DNA of 9,992 nucleotides from Lachnospiraceae bacterium UBA3762. Lineage in GTDB: Bacteria > Bacillota > Clostridia > Lachnospirales > Lachnospiraceae. Below are positions 1 through 5,655 of the stretch, piece by piece. A program made the translations under genes and the position numbers. Each line of letters opens with the position of its first letter. The stretch's first letter is position 1. Location of the stretch: the NCBI GenBank assembly GCA_002371615.1, contig DFGA01000036.1, positions 1 through 9,992 on the forward strand, written 5' to 3'. The notes beneath the pieces are model-generated. The model had not been told where the DNA came from. It ran no database searches and saw nothing but the letters and a program-made list of their open reading frames with translations.

Positions 1-2
1 CA

Positions 3-156
3 ATTCGCTCTTCTGTAGATATCAAGCCAGGCATACCGTCCGAAGAAGTTAATCTTCAAGACTTACAGACAATTGGATAATCGCCGGCGACTGCTAACAG
101 ATCTTATCACAGGCGAGGCTGATGGGCTGCGACGTGGAACTGAAGTTGTGATGTGA
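3..156 (+). pseudogene. C-terminal remnant of an unidentified gene, frameshifted
   Basis: One frame reads from the window edge to a TAA at 78-80 and ends SEEVNLQDLQTIG. The next frame over continues with DNRRRLLTDLITGEADGLRR and stops at TGA 154-156. Joined at about position 72-76 the two give one coherent hydrophilic tail (LQTI-DNRRRLLTDLITGE), which suggests a small indel in a real gene. I do not recognise the family; the LLTDLITGE ending is faintly reminiscent of other helical C-termini but supports no assignment. Because the gene enters from outside the window, its start and length are unknown. It could also be chance open frames. Confidence 0.3.
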
Positions 157-163
157 CAAACGG

Positions 164-191
164 GGCCGATGCATTTTATGATGTATCGGCC
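164..191 (+). terminator. Possible terminator hairpin without a tight U-run
   Basis: Arms GGCCGATGCAT (164-174) and ATGTATCGGCC (181-191) pair over 11 bp with one G-T wobble around a six-base loop. It lies eight bases after the remnant tail. The only T-rich stretch, TCTTTT, comes about 12 bases later, so termination efficiency is doubtful. Confidence 0.4.
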
Positions 192-228
192 TCGCTTCAT
201 AGTCTTTTCGCATTAAGAGAAACAACCA

Positions 229-257
229 TTGTCTAACGAACGAACGTTAGGTATAAT
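229..257 (+). promoter_or_regulatory. Orphan promoter with palindromic operator in the spacer
   Basis: A TTGTCT -35 box (229-234) and a perfect TATAAT -10 box (252-257) are separated by exactly 17 bp. The spacer is almost filled by CTAACG-AACGAA-CGTTAG (233-250), a perfect 6-6-6 inverted repeat placed where a repressor would block RNA polymerase; the shape fits a TetR-type operator (inference). A ribosome-binding-like GGAGGTGA follows at 267-274, but no gene starts there. Downstream there is only a short reading frame ending YEKLGFEK, which resembles the end of a GNAT acetyltransferase. The regulated gene has apparently been lost. Confidence 0.55.
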
Positions 258-394
258 AGGGTTTGCGGAGGTGACAAGATCGAGGCTGAGCAGAAGGACT
301 ATATATGAGAAGCTCGGATTTGAAAAGTAGCACGGCATTTTACCTTTCATAGAAAGATGGATGGCATTTTGGTTGATAAAAGTAAAAAAGACGC

Positions 395-425
395 TTGACT
401 CTCACACTGTGGCAGGCATTATGCT
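395..425 (+). promoter_or_regulatory. MerR-type promoter with 19-bp spacer
   Basis: TTGACT (395-400) and TATGCT (420-425) are separated by 19 bp, the elongated spacing typical of promoters activated by MerR-family proteins through DNA distortion. The spacer contains a partial dyad centred on CACAC-TGTG (403-411). It lies about 40 bp upstream of the MerR gene start at 464, so autoregulation is likely. The dyad is imperfect on its outer right side (GGCAG where GTGAG would be symmetric). Confidence 0.6.
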
Positions 426-463
426 GGACGCGAGCTCAAAAAACAGCAATAGGAGGTACCGCC

Positions 464-1279
464 ATGCTGAAGATCGGAGAATTTTCAAAACTGTCCAGGA
501 TCAGCGTCAGAATGCTCCGCCACTATGATGAGATAGGCCTAATAAAACCGGCCGAGATTGATCGCTTCACGGATTATCGGTATTACAGAGAGGATCAGCT
601 CCCTGTAGCGGGCCGCATTGCCGCCCTGAAGGATATGGGCTTTTCGCTCGCAGATATCGTCAGGATCCTTGAAGTTTATGATGACCGCGAGAAACTGGAA
701 TCGTTCTTTTCTGCCAGACAGGAAGAACTGGAGGCCTTATCAAAGGATACAGCATATAAGCTGACGCTTCTGGATGCAGCCCGGAAAAGGCTGAGAAAGG
801 AAGAAAACATGAGTTATAACGTAACCCTCAAGACCATCCCCGAACGCTATGCCGCGACCGTTCATATGACAATTCCCTGCTACGAAGATGAAGGGATCAT
901 TTGGGGAAAGATGGCAGAAGAAACCTGCCGGATGAACCTCGTGGAGGATGATCCCTGCCTGTGCGCGGTGACCTATCTCGACGGAGAATACAAGGAAAAA
1001 AACGTGGAGATGATTGCCTGGAAGACTGTGAAGGGCAGTTATCCCGACACAGAGCATGTGAAGTTCCGCACGCTGCCGGAGGTTACGGTCGCAAGCTGCA
1101 CCTACCAGGGCAGCTATACCCAGATTACGGATGTTTACTCTGCTGTGATCGCATGGATGGAAGCGAACGGATATGAACCTGCGGAGCCAATGTTTAACAT
1201 TTACCACGTGAGCCCGCATGAGACGCAGAATCCGGATGAATTTGTAACAGAGATCTGCTATCCGGTGAAGAAGAACTAA
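464..1279 (+). CDS. MerR-family regulator with GyrI-like ligand-binding domain
   Basis: This 271-residue protein is a ligand-responsive transcription activator of the BmrR/BltR type. Residues 1-70 form the MerR winged helix-turn-helix, with the family signature MLKIGEFSKLSRISVRMLRHY and the wing residues DYRYY at 37-41. A coiled-coil dimerisation helix spans about 75-115. Residues 118-271 form a GyrI-like (AraC effector-binding) domain of the kind that binds hydrophobic or cationic drugs. I chose ATG 464 because AGGAGG lies at 451-456; the reading frame opens further upstream, but that would start inside the -35 box. The promoter at 395-425 has the long spacer expected for self-activation. 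The effector is unknown. It may also regulate the three small genes downstream, which have no clear promoter of their own. Confidence 0.92.
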   Translation: MLKIGEFSKLSRISVRMLRHYDEIGLIKPAEIDRFTDYRYYREDQLPVAGRIAALKDMGFSLADIVRILEVYDDREKLESFFSARQEELEALSKDTAYKLTLLDAARKRLRKEENMSYNVTLKTIPERYAATVHMTIPCYEDEGIIWGKMAEETCRMNLVEDDPCLCAVTYLDGEYKEKNVEMIAWKTVKGSYPDTEHVKFRTLPEVTVASCTYQGSYTQITDVYSAVIAWMEANGYEPAEPMFNIYHVSPHETQNPDEFVTEICYPVKKN

Positions 1280-1300
1280 GGTATTACAAGGTGATTATTT

Positions 1301-1325
1301 GCCCCGGCCTGCAAAAGGTCGGGGC
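1301..1325 (+). other. GC-rich hairpin after the MerR gene
   Basis: GCCCCGGCCT (1301-1310) pairs with AGGTCGGGGC (1316-1325) over 10 bp with one wobble and a GCAAA loop. It has the form of a terminator stem, but it is followed by TATCGCCC rather than a U-run. It may attenuate or punctuate transcription between the regulator and the next gene, or protect mRNA ends. Confidence 0.45.
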
Positions 1326-1422
1326 TATCGCCCTTCCTGGTGTGGTCGTCAGAAAAGAAACAGTAAACTCGGAGGACTGGAAATGCCCACGTTGCAAGCA
1401 GGGTAAAGAAAGGAGTAGAAAT

Positions 1423-1833
1423 ATGAAACACGAATGCAAAATAACCGTACTGGAAACAAAGTGCTTTCCGGAGCTTCAGGAGCAATATCTGGCTGATCCC
1501 AAGTCCGGCCCGTGCCCGTTCTTTAAGCCGGGAGATACGTTTCTGCTCAAGCGCACGCCGCAACAAGACGATTTCTACCACCTGATGAACGGCAAGTTCT
1601 GCGGTGAGGCGTGGGATGCCGTCAGTCGGTATGTCTACACAGCGCTACAGGGTGGTTCCATCATGAAGGGCTGGACGAGTGATGACCGCATGATGATCGC
1701 CTGCTGCAATGATGGGACGAGGCCGGTCATCTTCAAAATCGAGCGCATCGATATACCTGAGAATGACGAAGAGCGGGAGTGGCTGGAGAATCATGACTTT
1801 AGGAATACAGCCGAGGATGCTTATACAGGGTGA
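1423..1833 (+). CDS. TIGR04076 family protein
   Basis: This is a 136-residue protein of unknown biochemical function. Family features are the N-terminal HECKITVLETKCFPELQEQY, the cysteine-containing GPCPFFKPGD at about residues 28-37, FCGEAWDAVSRYVYTALQGG in the middle, and the diagnostic MIACCNDGTRPVIFKIERI near residue 100. The conserved cysteine/histidine content suggests metal or redox chemistry, which is inference. ATG 1423 is preceded by AAAGGAG with good spacing; upstream in-frame codons (including a CPRCK stretch) lack a ribosome binding site. Family members I know end soon after the ERI motif; this one carries about 24 further charged residues (PENDEEREWLENHDF). It is followed 26 bp later by the DUF2200 gene, so the two are probably co-transcribed. 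Confidence 0.85.
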   Translation: MKHECKITVLETKCFPELQEQYLADPKSGPCPFFKPGDTFLLKRTPQQDDFYHLMNGKFCGEAWDAVSRYVYTALQGGSIMKGWTSDDRMMIACCNDGTRPVIFKIERIDIPENDEEREWLENHDFRNTAEDAYTG

Positions 1834-1859
1834 GGTGAGTCAGGCATGGGAGGAGGATT

Positions 1860-2195
1860 ATGGCAAAACAGAGCATTTTCGAGATGAAGGTTTCAAAAGT
1901 CTATCCGCTGCTGCTTCACAAAGTGGAGCGCAAAGGCCGGTCTAAGGAAGAATTGGATACCGTCATTGAATGGCTGACCGGTTATGATATGAATCAAGTC
2001 GATCAGGAAATGACCTACGGAGACTTTTTCGAGCAGGCACCTGCTATGAATCCGAGAGCGGAACTGATCAAGGGAAAGGTATGCGGGGTTCAGGTGGAAA
2101 GCATCGAAGATCACATGATGCAGAAGGTTCGCTGGCTGGACAAGCTGGTAGACGAGTTGGCAAAGGGCAGACCGTTGGAAAAGGTGTTGAGATGA
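1860..2195 (+). CDS. DUF2200 domain-containing protein
   Basis: This small cytoplasmic protein of 111 residues covers the whole DUF2200 family length. Recognisable parts are IFEMKVSKVYPLLLHKVERK at the start, the helix SKEELDTVIEWLTGYD, the AMNPRAELIKGKVCGV segment at about 61-76, and the C-terminal VRWLDKLVDELAKGRPLEKVLR. No catalytic residues are established for this family. GGGAGGAGG sits just before ATG 1860. Its stop overlaps the start of the next gene as ATGA (2192-2195), indicating translational coupling with the DUF1905 protein. No signal peptide or membrane segment is visible. Function remains unknown. Confidence 0.9.
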   Translation: MAKQSIFEMKVSKVYPLLLHKVERKGRSKEELDTVIEWLTGYDMNQVDQEMTYGDFFEQAPAMNPRAELIKGKVCGVQVESIEDHMMQKVRWLDKLVDELAKGRPLEKVLR

Positions 2196-2482
2196 ATAGC
2201 GGAAAACGATATGAATATGACGCAGTTCTCCACGAGCTGGACGATAATGGCGGGGCATATGTCGCCTTTCCATGGGATATTCGTGAAGAATTCGGAAAGG
2301 GCCGTGTGAAAGTCCATGCACTGTTTGACGGCATCCCCTACGATGGAAGCATCGTCAATATGGGTGTTAAGAATTCGGACGGTTCCATCTGCTATATCAT
2401 CGGTGTTCTGAAGGTAATCCGGAAAAAACTGAAAAAAAGTGATGGCGATACAATTCACGTGGTCATAGAAAAAACGCTCTAA
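2192..2482 (+). CDS. DUF1905 domain-containing protein
   Basis: This 96-residue protein matches the DUF1905 fold over its full length: the opening YEYDAVLHELDDNGGAYVAF, PWDIREEFGKGRVKVHALFD, IPYDGSIVNMG and the closing strand GDTIHVVIEKTL. In other bacteria the domain occurs alone or fused to a YdeI/OmpD-associated domain; its role is not established. The start was chosen at the ATGA overlap with DUF2200; an upstream extension in this frame would lie wholly inside DUF2200. It is the last gene before the terminator at 2486-2528 and so closes the group that begins with the MerR regulator. Confidence 0.88.
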   Translation: MNSGKRYEYDAVLHELDDNGGAYVAFPWDIREEFGKGRVKVHALFDGIPYDGSIVNMGVKNSDGSICYIIGVLKVIRKKLKKSDGDTIHVVIEKTL

Positions 2483-2485
2483 AAA

Positions 2486-2528
2486 AATGGTCGGTGGGGA
2501 TTGATTTCTCTGCCGGTCATTATTTTTT
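2486..2528 (+). terminator. Intrinsic terminator after DUF1905
   Basis: AATGGTCGG (2486-2494) pairs with CCGGTCATT (2513-2521) with two wobbles, followed by ATTTTTT ending at 2528. The seven As immediately before the stem could let it work on the opposite strand too. It starts within a few bases of the DUF1905 stop. Confidence 0.75.
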
Positions 2529-2537
2529 AATTTTATA

Positions 2538-2586
2538 TTGACATCGTGTCAGAAAATAAATATAATATATTGACACGGAGTCAGAA
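2538..2586 (+). promoter_or_regulatory. Strong promoter with two direct-repeat operators
   Basis: Consensus TTGACA (2538-2543) and TATAAT (2561-2566) are 17 bp apart. Two related copies, TTGACATCGTGTCAGAA (2538-2554) and TTGACACGGAGTCAGAA (2570-2586), overlap the -35 and the start site respectively, 32 bp or about three helical turns apart. Each is itself a small palindrome (TGACA-TCG-TGTCA; TGAC-ACGGA-GTCA). This is the usual layout for repression by a TetR-family dimer (inference). AAGGA at 2595-2599 and ATG at 2607 look like the translation start of the original first gene, which is gone. Confidence 0.75.
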
Positions 2587-2596
2587 TAAAAACAAG

Positions 2597-2926
2597 GATG
2601 TTTTGTATGACACGGCTCATCCGATGCCGGAAGGATCTGCGAGAGCCGAGGCATATAATCCGGTGCTCGATAAGCTGGAAGTGCTTAATGCAGAGCTTAA
2701 AAAGCTGGCTGACAAATATCACGTAGGACCGGCACAGATACCTGTGGCGTGGGCGATTGAAAAAGGGACACTTCCAATCATCGGCGTGACGAAGGAAAAT
2801 CAGGTACTGGATGCTGTCAAGGCGGCGAATGTCGCCCTTACCGCAGAAGAAACGGCAGAACTTGAAAAGATAGCAGACAGCCTGGAACTGAATGTGATCC
2901 GTTTTTGGGAAAAGGAGATGAAATAA
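2597..2926 (+). pseudogene. Aldo/keto reductase, C-terminal third only
   Basis: The frame reads LYDTAHPMPEGSARAEAYNP, then KLADKYHVGPAQIPVAWAI, GTLPIIGVTKENQVLDAVKA and LTAEETAELEKIADSLELN. This is the C-terminal part of an NADPH-dependent aldo/keto reductase: the last helices of the TIM barrel, including the GVTK region that contacts cofactor. The N-terminal roughly 200 residues, with the catalytic Asp-Tyr-Lys-His tetrad, are absent. There is no usable start: the open frame extends upstream only into promoter DNA. The break falls at ATGACACGG (2607-2615), which can be read both as the start of a lost gene and as the Tyr-Asp-Thr codons of the reductase. An active reductase is very unlikely. 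Confidence 0.8.
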
Positions 2927-2995
2927 CATTTCCCGACTTATGAGTATTTTGTGACAGGCGATAAGGTCGGTGACTGCGCCAAGATGAATAAGTAA
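2927..2995 (+). pseudogene. Possible C-terminal scrap of an FAD oxidoreductase
   Basis: The open frame directly after the reductase stop reads TYEYFVTGDKVGDCAKMNK and ends at TAA 2993-2995. The VTGD...GDCAK pattern resembles the C-terminal FAD-contacting strand of NADH:flavin oxidoreductases (Old Yellow Enzyme/BaiCD class), in which a GDC motif is common. No start or remaining domain exists here. The match is short and the assignment is tentative. Confidence 0.28.
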
Positions 2996-3004
2996 GCGTA
3001 TGAA

Positions 3005-3033
3005 AAGACTTCGGAAGTAACATCCGGAGTCTT
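3005..3033. repeat. Inverted repeat hairpin
   Basis: AAGACTTCGGA (3005-3015) pairs with TCCGGAGTCTT (3023-3033) over 11 bp with one wobble and a seven-base loop. No U-run follows on either strand within a few bases. It may be a leftover intergenic structure between two decayed genes. Confidence 0.4.
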
Positions 3034-3048
3034 AAGCCATAAAGGAAA

Positions 3049-3106
3049 AAGGAGCGAATAAAATGTCAGCGGTGATGTCAGCTCCTGGATCGACAGCTTA
3101 CAGTAA
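3049..3106 (+). pseudogene. Possible flavodoxin: start signal and tail without the middle
   Basis: AAAAAGGAG (3046-3054) followed by ATG 3063 looks like a genuine translation start. In another frame the same stretch encodes NVSGDVSSWIDSLQ and stops at TAA 3104-3106, which resembles the final helix of a small flavodoxin. The word ATGTCAGC occurs twice, at 3063-3070 and 3075-3082, so the start and the tail meet at a short direct repeat. Flavodoxin genes often neighbour aldo/keto reductases and DUF4405 proteins in Clostridia, which fits the context. The homology is short, so the identification is uncertain. Confidence 0.33.
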
Positions 3107-3127
3107 AGAAATGTGGAGGGTGACCAT

Positions 3128-4342
3128 ATGCAGAAAAAACAGAATACTGTATTGATAAAACGATGTATAGATGTCTGCATGACCATCTTCTTGCTCTGCC
3201 TTATGGCGTATCAGGTGACCGGTGAGCAGGCGCATGAGTGGATCGGCATGGGGATGACGCTGCTTGTCATCATCCATCAAGTTCTGAACAGGAAATGGTA
3301 TGCGGCAATCTTTACAACTAAGCGTGCAGACGGAATGTCCGGTCGCCATGCGAGCGGAGAAAGTTCCGGTGGAACTTTCGTAGAAAGACGTTTCGGTCGC
3401 AAGGGCAAATATAATGCTTACCGGATTCTGACAACCATAGTTAACGTATTGCTGTTACTTTCTTTTGCATTAACTGCGTTCTGTGGTATGTCTATGAGTG
3501 GATATGCTGTGCCTTTCCTCTATGGGATGACGAAGGCGTCATTTGCAAGAAGTATGCATCTTTCCATGTCACATTGGGCATTTGTACTGATGGGACTACA
3601 TCTGGGACTGCATGTCCCGGTTATGACGGCAAAGTGGAAGATGGCGAACAAAGTGAAATGGGCGCTTTCCGTACTTTTCTGTATTCTAGCAGGAATTGGG
3701 CTATTTTTGTTCCTGAAGAACGGAATGCCGGATTATATGTTCTTCCGTGTTCCCTTCGCTTTCCTGGATTATGAGAAGGCCGGGAGTCTGGTAATATTTG
3801 AAAATATTCTGATGTTGCTGTTCTGGGCTTTTATTGGTACGCAGGCAGCGCTTGATCTGTTCGCTGTCAATGGATATGAAGCGACCAGTATCTCGCAGCT
3901 CGCCGATGCGGTAGGTATCCGTAAGGCATCCCTTTACAGCCACTTCGCCAATAAGCAGGATATTCTGGATACTGTTGTCGAAACCGTTCTGAAAGGATAT
4001 GCTGATCATTCGATTTTTGTACGTGCAGACTGGGACAATCCGGAGTTCACAAAGGATAAGACCGGCATGACTGCAGAAGATGTGGCAAAGCTTATCCAGG
4101 GACAGATGCGCTACATCCTGCATGACCCGCACATCAGCAAGGGCAGGAAGCTTTTTTTAATGGCTTGTGAAGAGGCCCGGCGGCTGGGTGCAGATAAACT
4201 GTACATTTCAGCTCATTCCTCAAAAGAGTCACAGGCGGCATACCGGGCACTTGGCTGTACCTCTGCGGAGGAGATCAATGAGGAACTGGCAGCAGCGGAG
4301 CCCTTTGATGTCCAAATGGAATACAGATTATCCGTATATTGA
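3128..4342 (+). CDS. Chimeric open frame: DUF4405 membrane domain, TetR middle, GNAT tail
   Basis: A single open frame of 404 residues contains parts of three families. Residues 1-239 are a near-complete DUF4405 (cytochrome b561-like) membrane protein with four to five membrane segments and conserved histidines (LLVIIHQVLN, FARSMHLSMSHWAFVLMGLH, LHLGLHVPV), ending in LMLLFWAFIGTQ. Residues 240-341 are a TetR regulator from the first helix (AALDLFAVNGYEATSISQLA) through the HTH (GIRKASLYSHFANKQDIL) into the second domain. Residues 341-404 are the C-terminal half of a GNAT enzyme (ACEEARRLGADKLYISAHSS to MEYRLSVY). Residues 63-91 are a foreign insert in the first domain. ATG 3128 follows GGAGG. 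Both fusion points stay in frame. The TetR part lacks its own start and ligand domain and the GNAT part lacks its acetyl-CoA loop, so only the DUF4405 part is likely functional. Confidence 0.8.
   Translation: MQKKQNTVLIKRCIDVCMTIFLLCLMAYQVTGEQAHEWIGMGMTLLVIIHQVLNRKWYAAIFTTKRADGMSGRHASGESSGGTFVERRFGRKGKYNAYRILTTIVNVLLLLSFALTAFCGMSMSGYAVPFLYGMTKASFARSMHLSMSHWAFVLMGLHLGLHVPVMTAKWKMANKVKWALSVLFCILAGIGLFLFLKNGMPDYMFFRVPFAFLDYEKAGSLVIFENILMLLFWAFIGTQAALDLFAVNGYEATSISQLADAVGIRKASLYSHFANKQDILDTVVETVLKGYADHSIFVRADWDNPEFTKDKTGMTAEDVAKLIQGQMRYILHDPHISKGRKLFLMACEEARRLGADKLYISAHSSKESQAAYRALGCTSAEEINEELAAAEPFDVQMEYRLSVY
3314..3400 (+). repeat. 87-bp in-frame insert with a perfect palindrome
   Basis: Between AIF and KGKYNAYRI of the DUF4405 domain lie 29 extra residues (TTKRADGMSGRHASGESSGG then TFVERRFGR) of unusual, Gly/Ser/Arg-rich composition in an otherwise hydrophobic protein. 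The DNA holds a perfect 9-3-9 palindrome: GAAAGTTCC (3359-3367), GGT, GGAACTTTC (3371-3379). CGGTCGC appears at 3340-3346 and again at 3394-3400. Length is a multiple of three, so the frame is kept. It resembles palindromic elements known to insert in-frame in genes of other bacteria. Exact boundaries are inferred from family expectation, not from an alignment. Confidence 0.5.
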
Positions 4343-4410
4343 AGCCAGGTACAAACCAGACTACCAATATCGAATTAAAGAAGCAGAGCTGTGAATTGGA
4401 GGAAAGCAGA

Positions 4411-5019
4411 ATGAACGTTACATATGAAAAGAAGAAGAAAATGACCTTTATCGGCTATCACACGGAGATTAGCCCGGAGGAAGCCTATCAGAAATGCCCT
4501 GAATTCTGGGACAAGGAGTATGCAGCGAAATATGCAAGACTCTGGCAGACGATGCAGCCGGAAAACGCTGTCGAAAAAGCGATCCTTGATAACGGGATCG
4601 GCATGTACGCGATCTGTACAGAAGGTGAAAACGGCTTTACATACTGGATTGCTGGTCTGTACCGGGGCGGAGAGGTACCGGAGGGACTGGAGCTGTATTC
4701 TTTTCCGGCGAGCGACTGGGCAGTTTTCACAGCAAGAGGACCCATACCGGATTCCCTGCAGACGCTGAATACGGCGGTGTGGAGGGAGTGGTTCCCGAGT
4801 GAGGGGCAAAAATACAACGCGAACGGTACCGCGACGCTGGAAGTCATCCCCCCGGATCATGACTGGACTGCCGGAAAACTGCCGGAGAAATGTTTCTTTG
4901 CCTTTCTCGGGGATGTTGTCCATAAGTATGCGAAAGCGCATGATGCCAGAGACTTTGGGATGGAGTCACACGAGAAGGCTCTTCTCCTTGGGTTGGATAT
5001 ATTGAGAAATTACAGATAA
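4411..5019 (+). CDS. Stand-alone GyrI-like effector-binding protein
   Basis: This 202-residue cytoplasmic protein begins with the sequence normally found after an AraC DNA-binding domain: MTFIGYHTEISPEEAYQKCP, FWDKEYAAKYARLWQTM, NGIGMYAICTE, YWIAGLYRGGEVPEGLELYSFP, SDWAVFTARGPIPDSLQ and TAVWREWFPSEGQKY. No DNA-binding domain is present, so it resembles free-standing SbmC/GyrI-type ligand-binding proteins. The usual ending (a final strand finishing in WIPV) is missing. Instead, from about residue 147, it continues with VIPPDHDWTAGKLPEKCFFA, FLGDVVHKYAKAHDARDFGM and ESHEKALLLGLDILRNYR, which I do not recognise and which may come from another gene. ATG 4411 follows TTGGAGGAAAG. The next gene begins 13 bp after its stop, so both are probably one transcript. 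Confidence 0.8.
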   Translation: MNVTYEKKKKMTFIGYHTEISPEEAYQKCPEFWDKEYAAKYARLWQTMQPENAVEKAILDNGIGMYAICTEGENGFTYWIAGLYRGGEVPEGLELYSFPASDWAVFTARGPIPDSLQTLNTAVWREWFPSEGQKYNANGTATLEVIPPDHDWTAGKLPEKCFFAFLGDVVHKYAKAHDARDFGMESHEKALLLGLDILRNYR

Positions 5020-5032
5020 GGATGACAGCAGT

Positions 5033-5581
5033 ATGGATATTAAGATGATAAAATTGCGCAGACCGAGCTGCCAATATGCCCGACAGGTAATGGATTTCCG
5101 GGATGAATTAAAGAAAAACGGCGAAAAATTCGATGGATGCGCGGGACTGGAGGACTGCGCTTCTTTTGAAGAATGGATTCGTTTCGAAGAACGCCTGAGG
5201 GTCAAGTACAAGGAGGGCTATGTTCCCACCGAGGTGTTTCTTGCAGTCAGAGAGGCAGATGACTGTCTGGTCGGGATCATCGATTACCGGCATCCTCTCA
5301 ACGACTTCCTTATGATCTTTGGCGGGAATATCGGCTACAGTGTCCGACCGTCCGAGCGACGGAAAGGATACGCTTCCGAGATGCTTCGATTGATCCTGAA
5401 TATATGCCATTCTTATGGAGAAAAGCGGGTTCTACTTACCTGCGACAGTGATAACGCGGCGTCAAGGAAAACCATTCTGAAGAATGGCGGTGTCCTGGAA
5501 AATGAGATCGAAGACACAGTGGGACTGAGTAAATCTGGCAGAATCCAGCGTTACTGGATTCCAATCGATAACGATGGGTGA
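5033..5581 (+). CDS. GNAT family N-acetyltransferase
   Basis: This 182-residue protein is a complete acetyl-CoA-dependent N-acetyltransferase. The acetyl-CoA pyrophosphate-binding motif is at residues 100-115 (IGYSVRPSERRKGYAS; R109-R110-K111-G112-Y113-A114). Motif B follows at about 133-155 with LLTCDSDNAASRKTILKNGG, where the Asn139-141 region and the later helix are typical. The substrate-side N-terminus contains EEWIRFEERLR and VFLAVREADDCLVGIIDYRH. It resembles the YjgM/PseH-like branch annotated only as GNAT; the substrate cannot be predicted. ATG 5033 follows AAGGATG weakly. It is encoded 13 bp after the GyrI-like gene. A weak hairpin with seven Ts (5599-5623) follows. Confidence 0.9.
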   Translation: MDIKMIKLRRPSCQYARQVMDFRDELKKNGEKFDGCAGLEDCASFEEWIRFEERLRVKYKEGYVPTEVFLAVREADDCLVGIIDYRHPLNDFLMIFGGNIGYSVRPSERRKGYASEMLRLILNICHSYGEKRVLLTCDSDNAASRKTILKNGGVLENEIEDTVGLSKSGRIQRYWIPIDNDG

Positions 5582-5598
5582 AAGAGGAAGTTTTTTTG

Positions 5599-5623
5599 AA
5601 GATGCCGGGATGAGCATTTTTTT
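5599..5623 (+). terminator. Weak intrinsic terminator after GNAT
   Basis: AAGATGC (5599-5605) pairs with GCATTTT (5614-5620) including one wobble, with an eight-base loop and seven Ts ending at 5623. The stem is AT-rich and short. It lies 18 bp past the GNAT stop. Confidence 0.42.
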
Positions 5624-5655
5624 AAAGACAGATCAGCAAAAGGAAGGGCTTCAAG

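Noticed and set aside
395..463. Upstream extension of the MerR gene to a TTG at 395
   Set aside because: The codon lies inside the -35 box of the gene's own promoter, and AGGAGG at 451-456 points to ATG 464.
1301..1325. Full intrinsic terminator after the MerR gene
   Set aside because: Good stem but no U-run, so it is listed only as a hairpin.
1291..1422. N-terminal extension of the TIGR04076 protein with a CPRCK motif
   Set aside because: No ribosome site before the GTG, one CxxC only, and AAAGGAG precedes ATG 1423 where the family similarity starts.
2546..2596. GTG start for the reductase fragment
   Set aside because: It lies between the -35 and -10 boxes and could not be in the mRNA.
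2570..2615. Insertion-sequence target duplication from the repeated TGACACGG
   Set aside because: There is no transposase or terminal inverted repeat between the copies; operator duplication explains two of them and coding overlap the third.
3063..3152. Small gene starting at ATG 3063
   Set aside because: Although the ribosome site is good, the 29-residue product overlaps the DUF4405 start and looks like a frame-shifted scrap.
3340..3400. Integron attC site or CRISPR repeat
   Set aside because: Only one palindrome copy with no spacer series, no integrase or Cas gene, and the segment keeps a coding frame.
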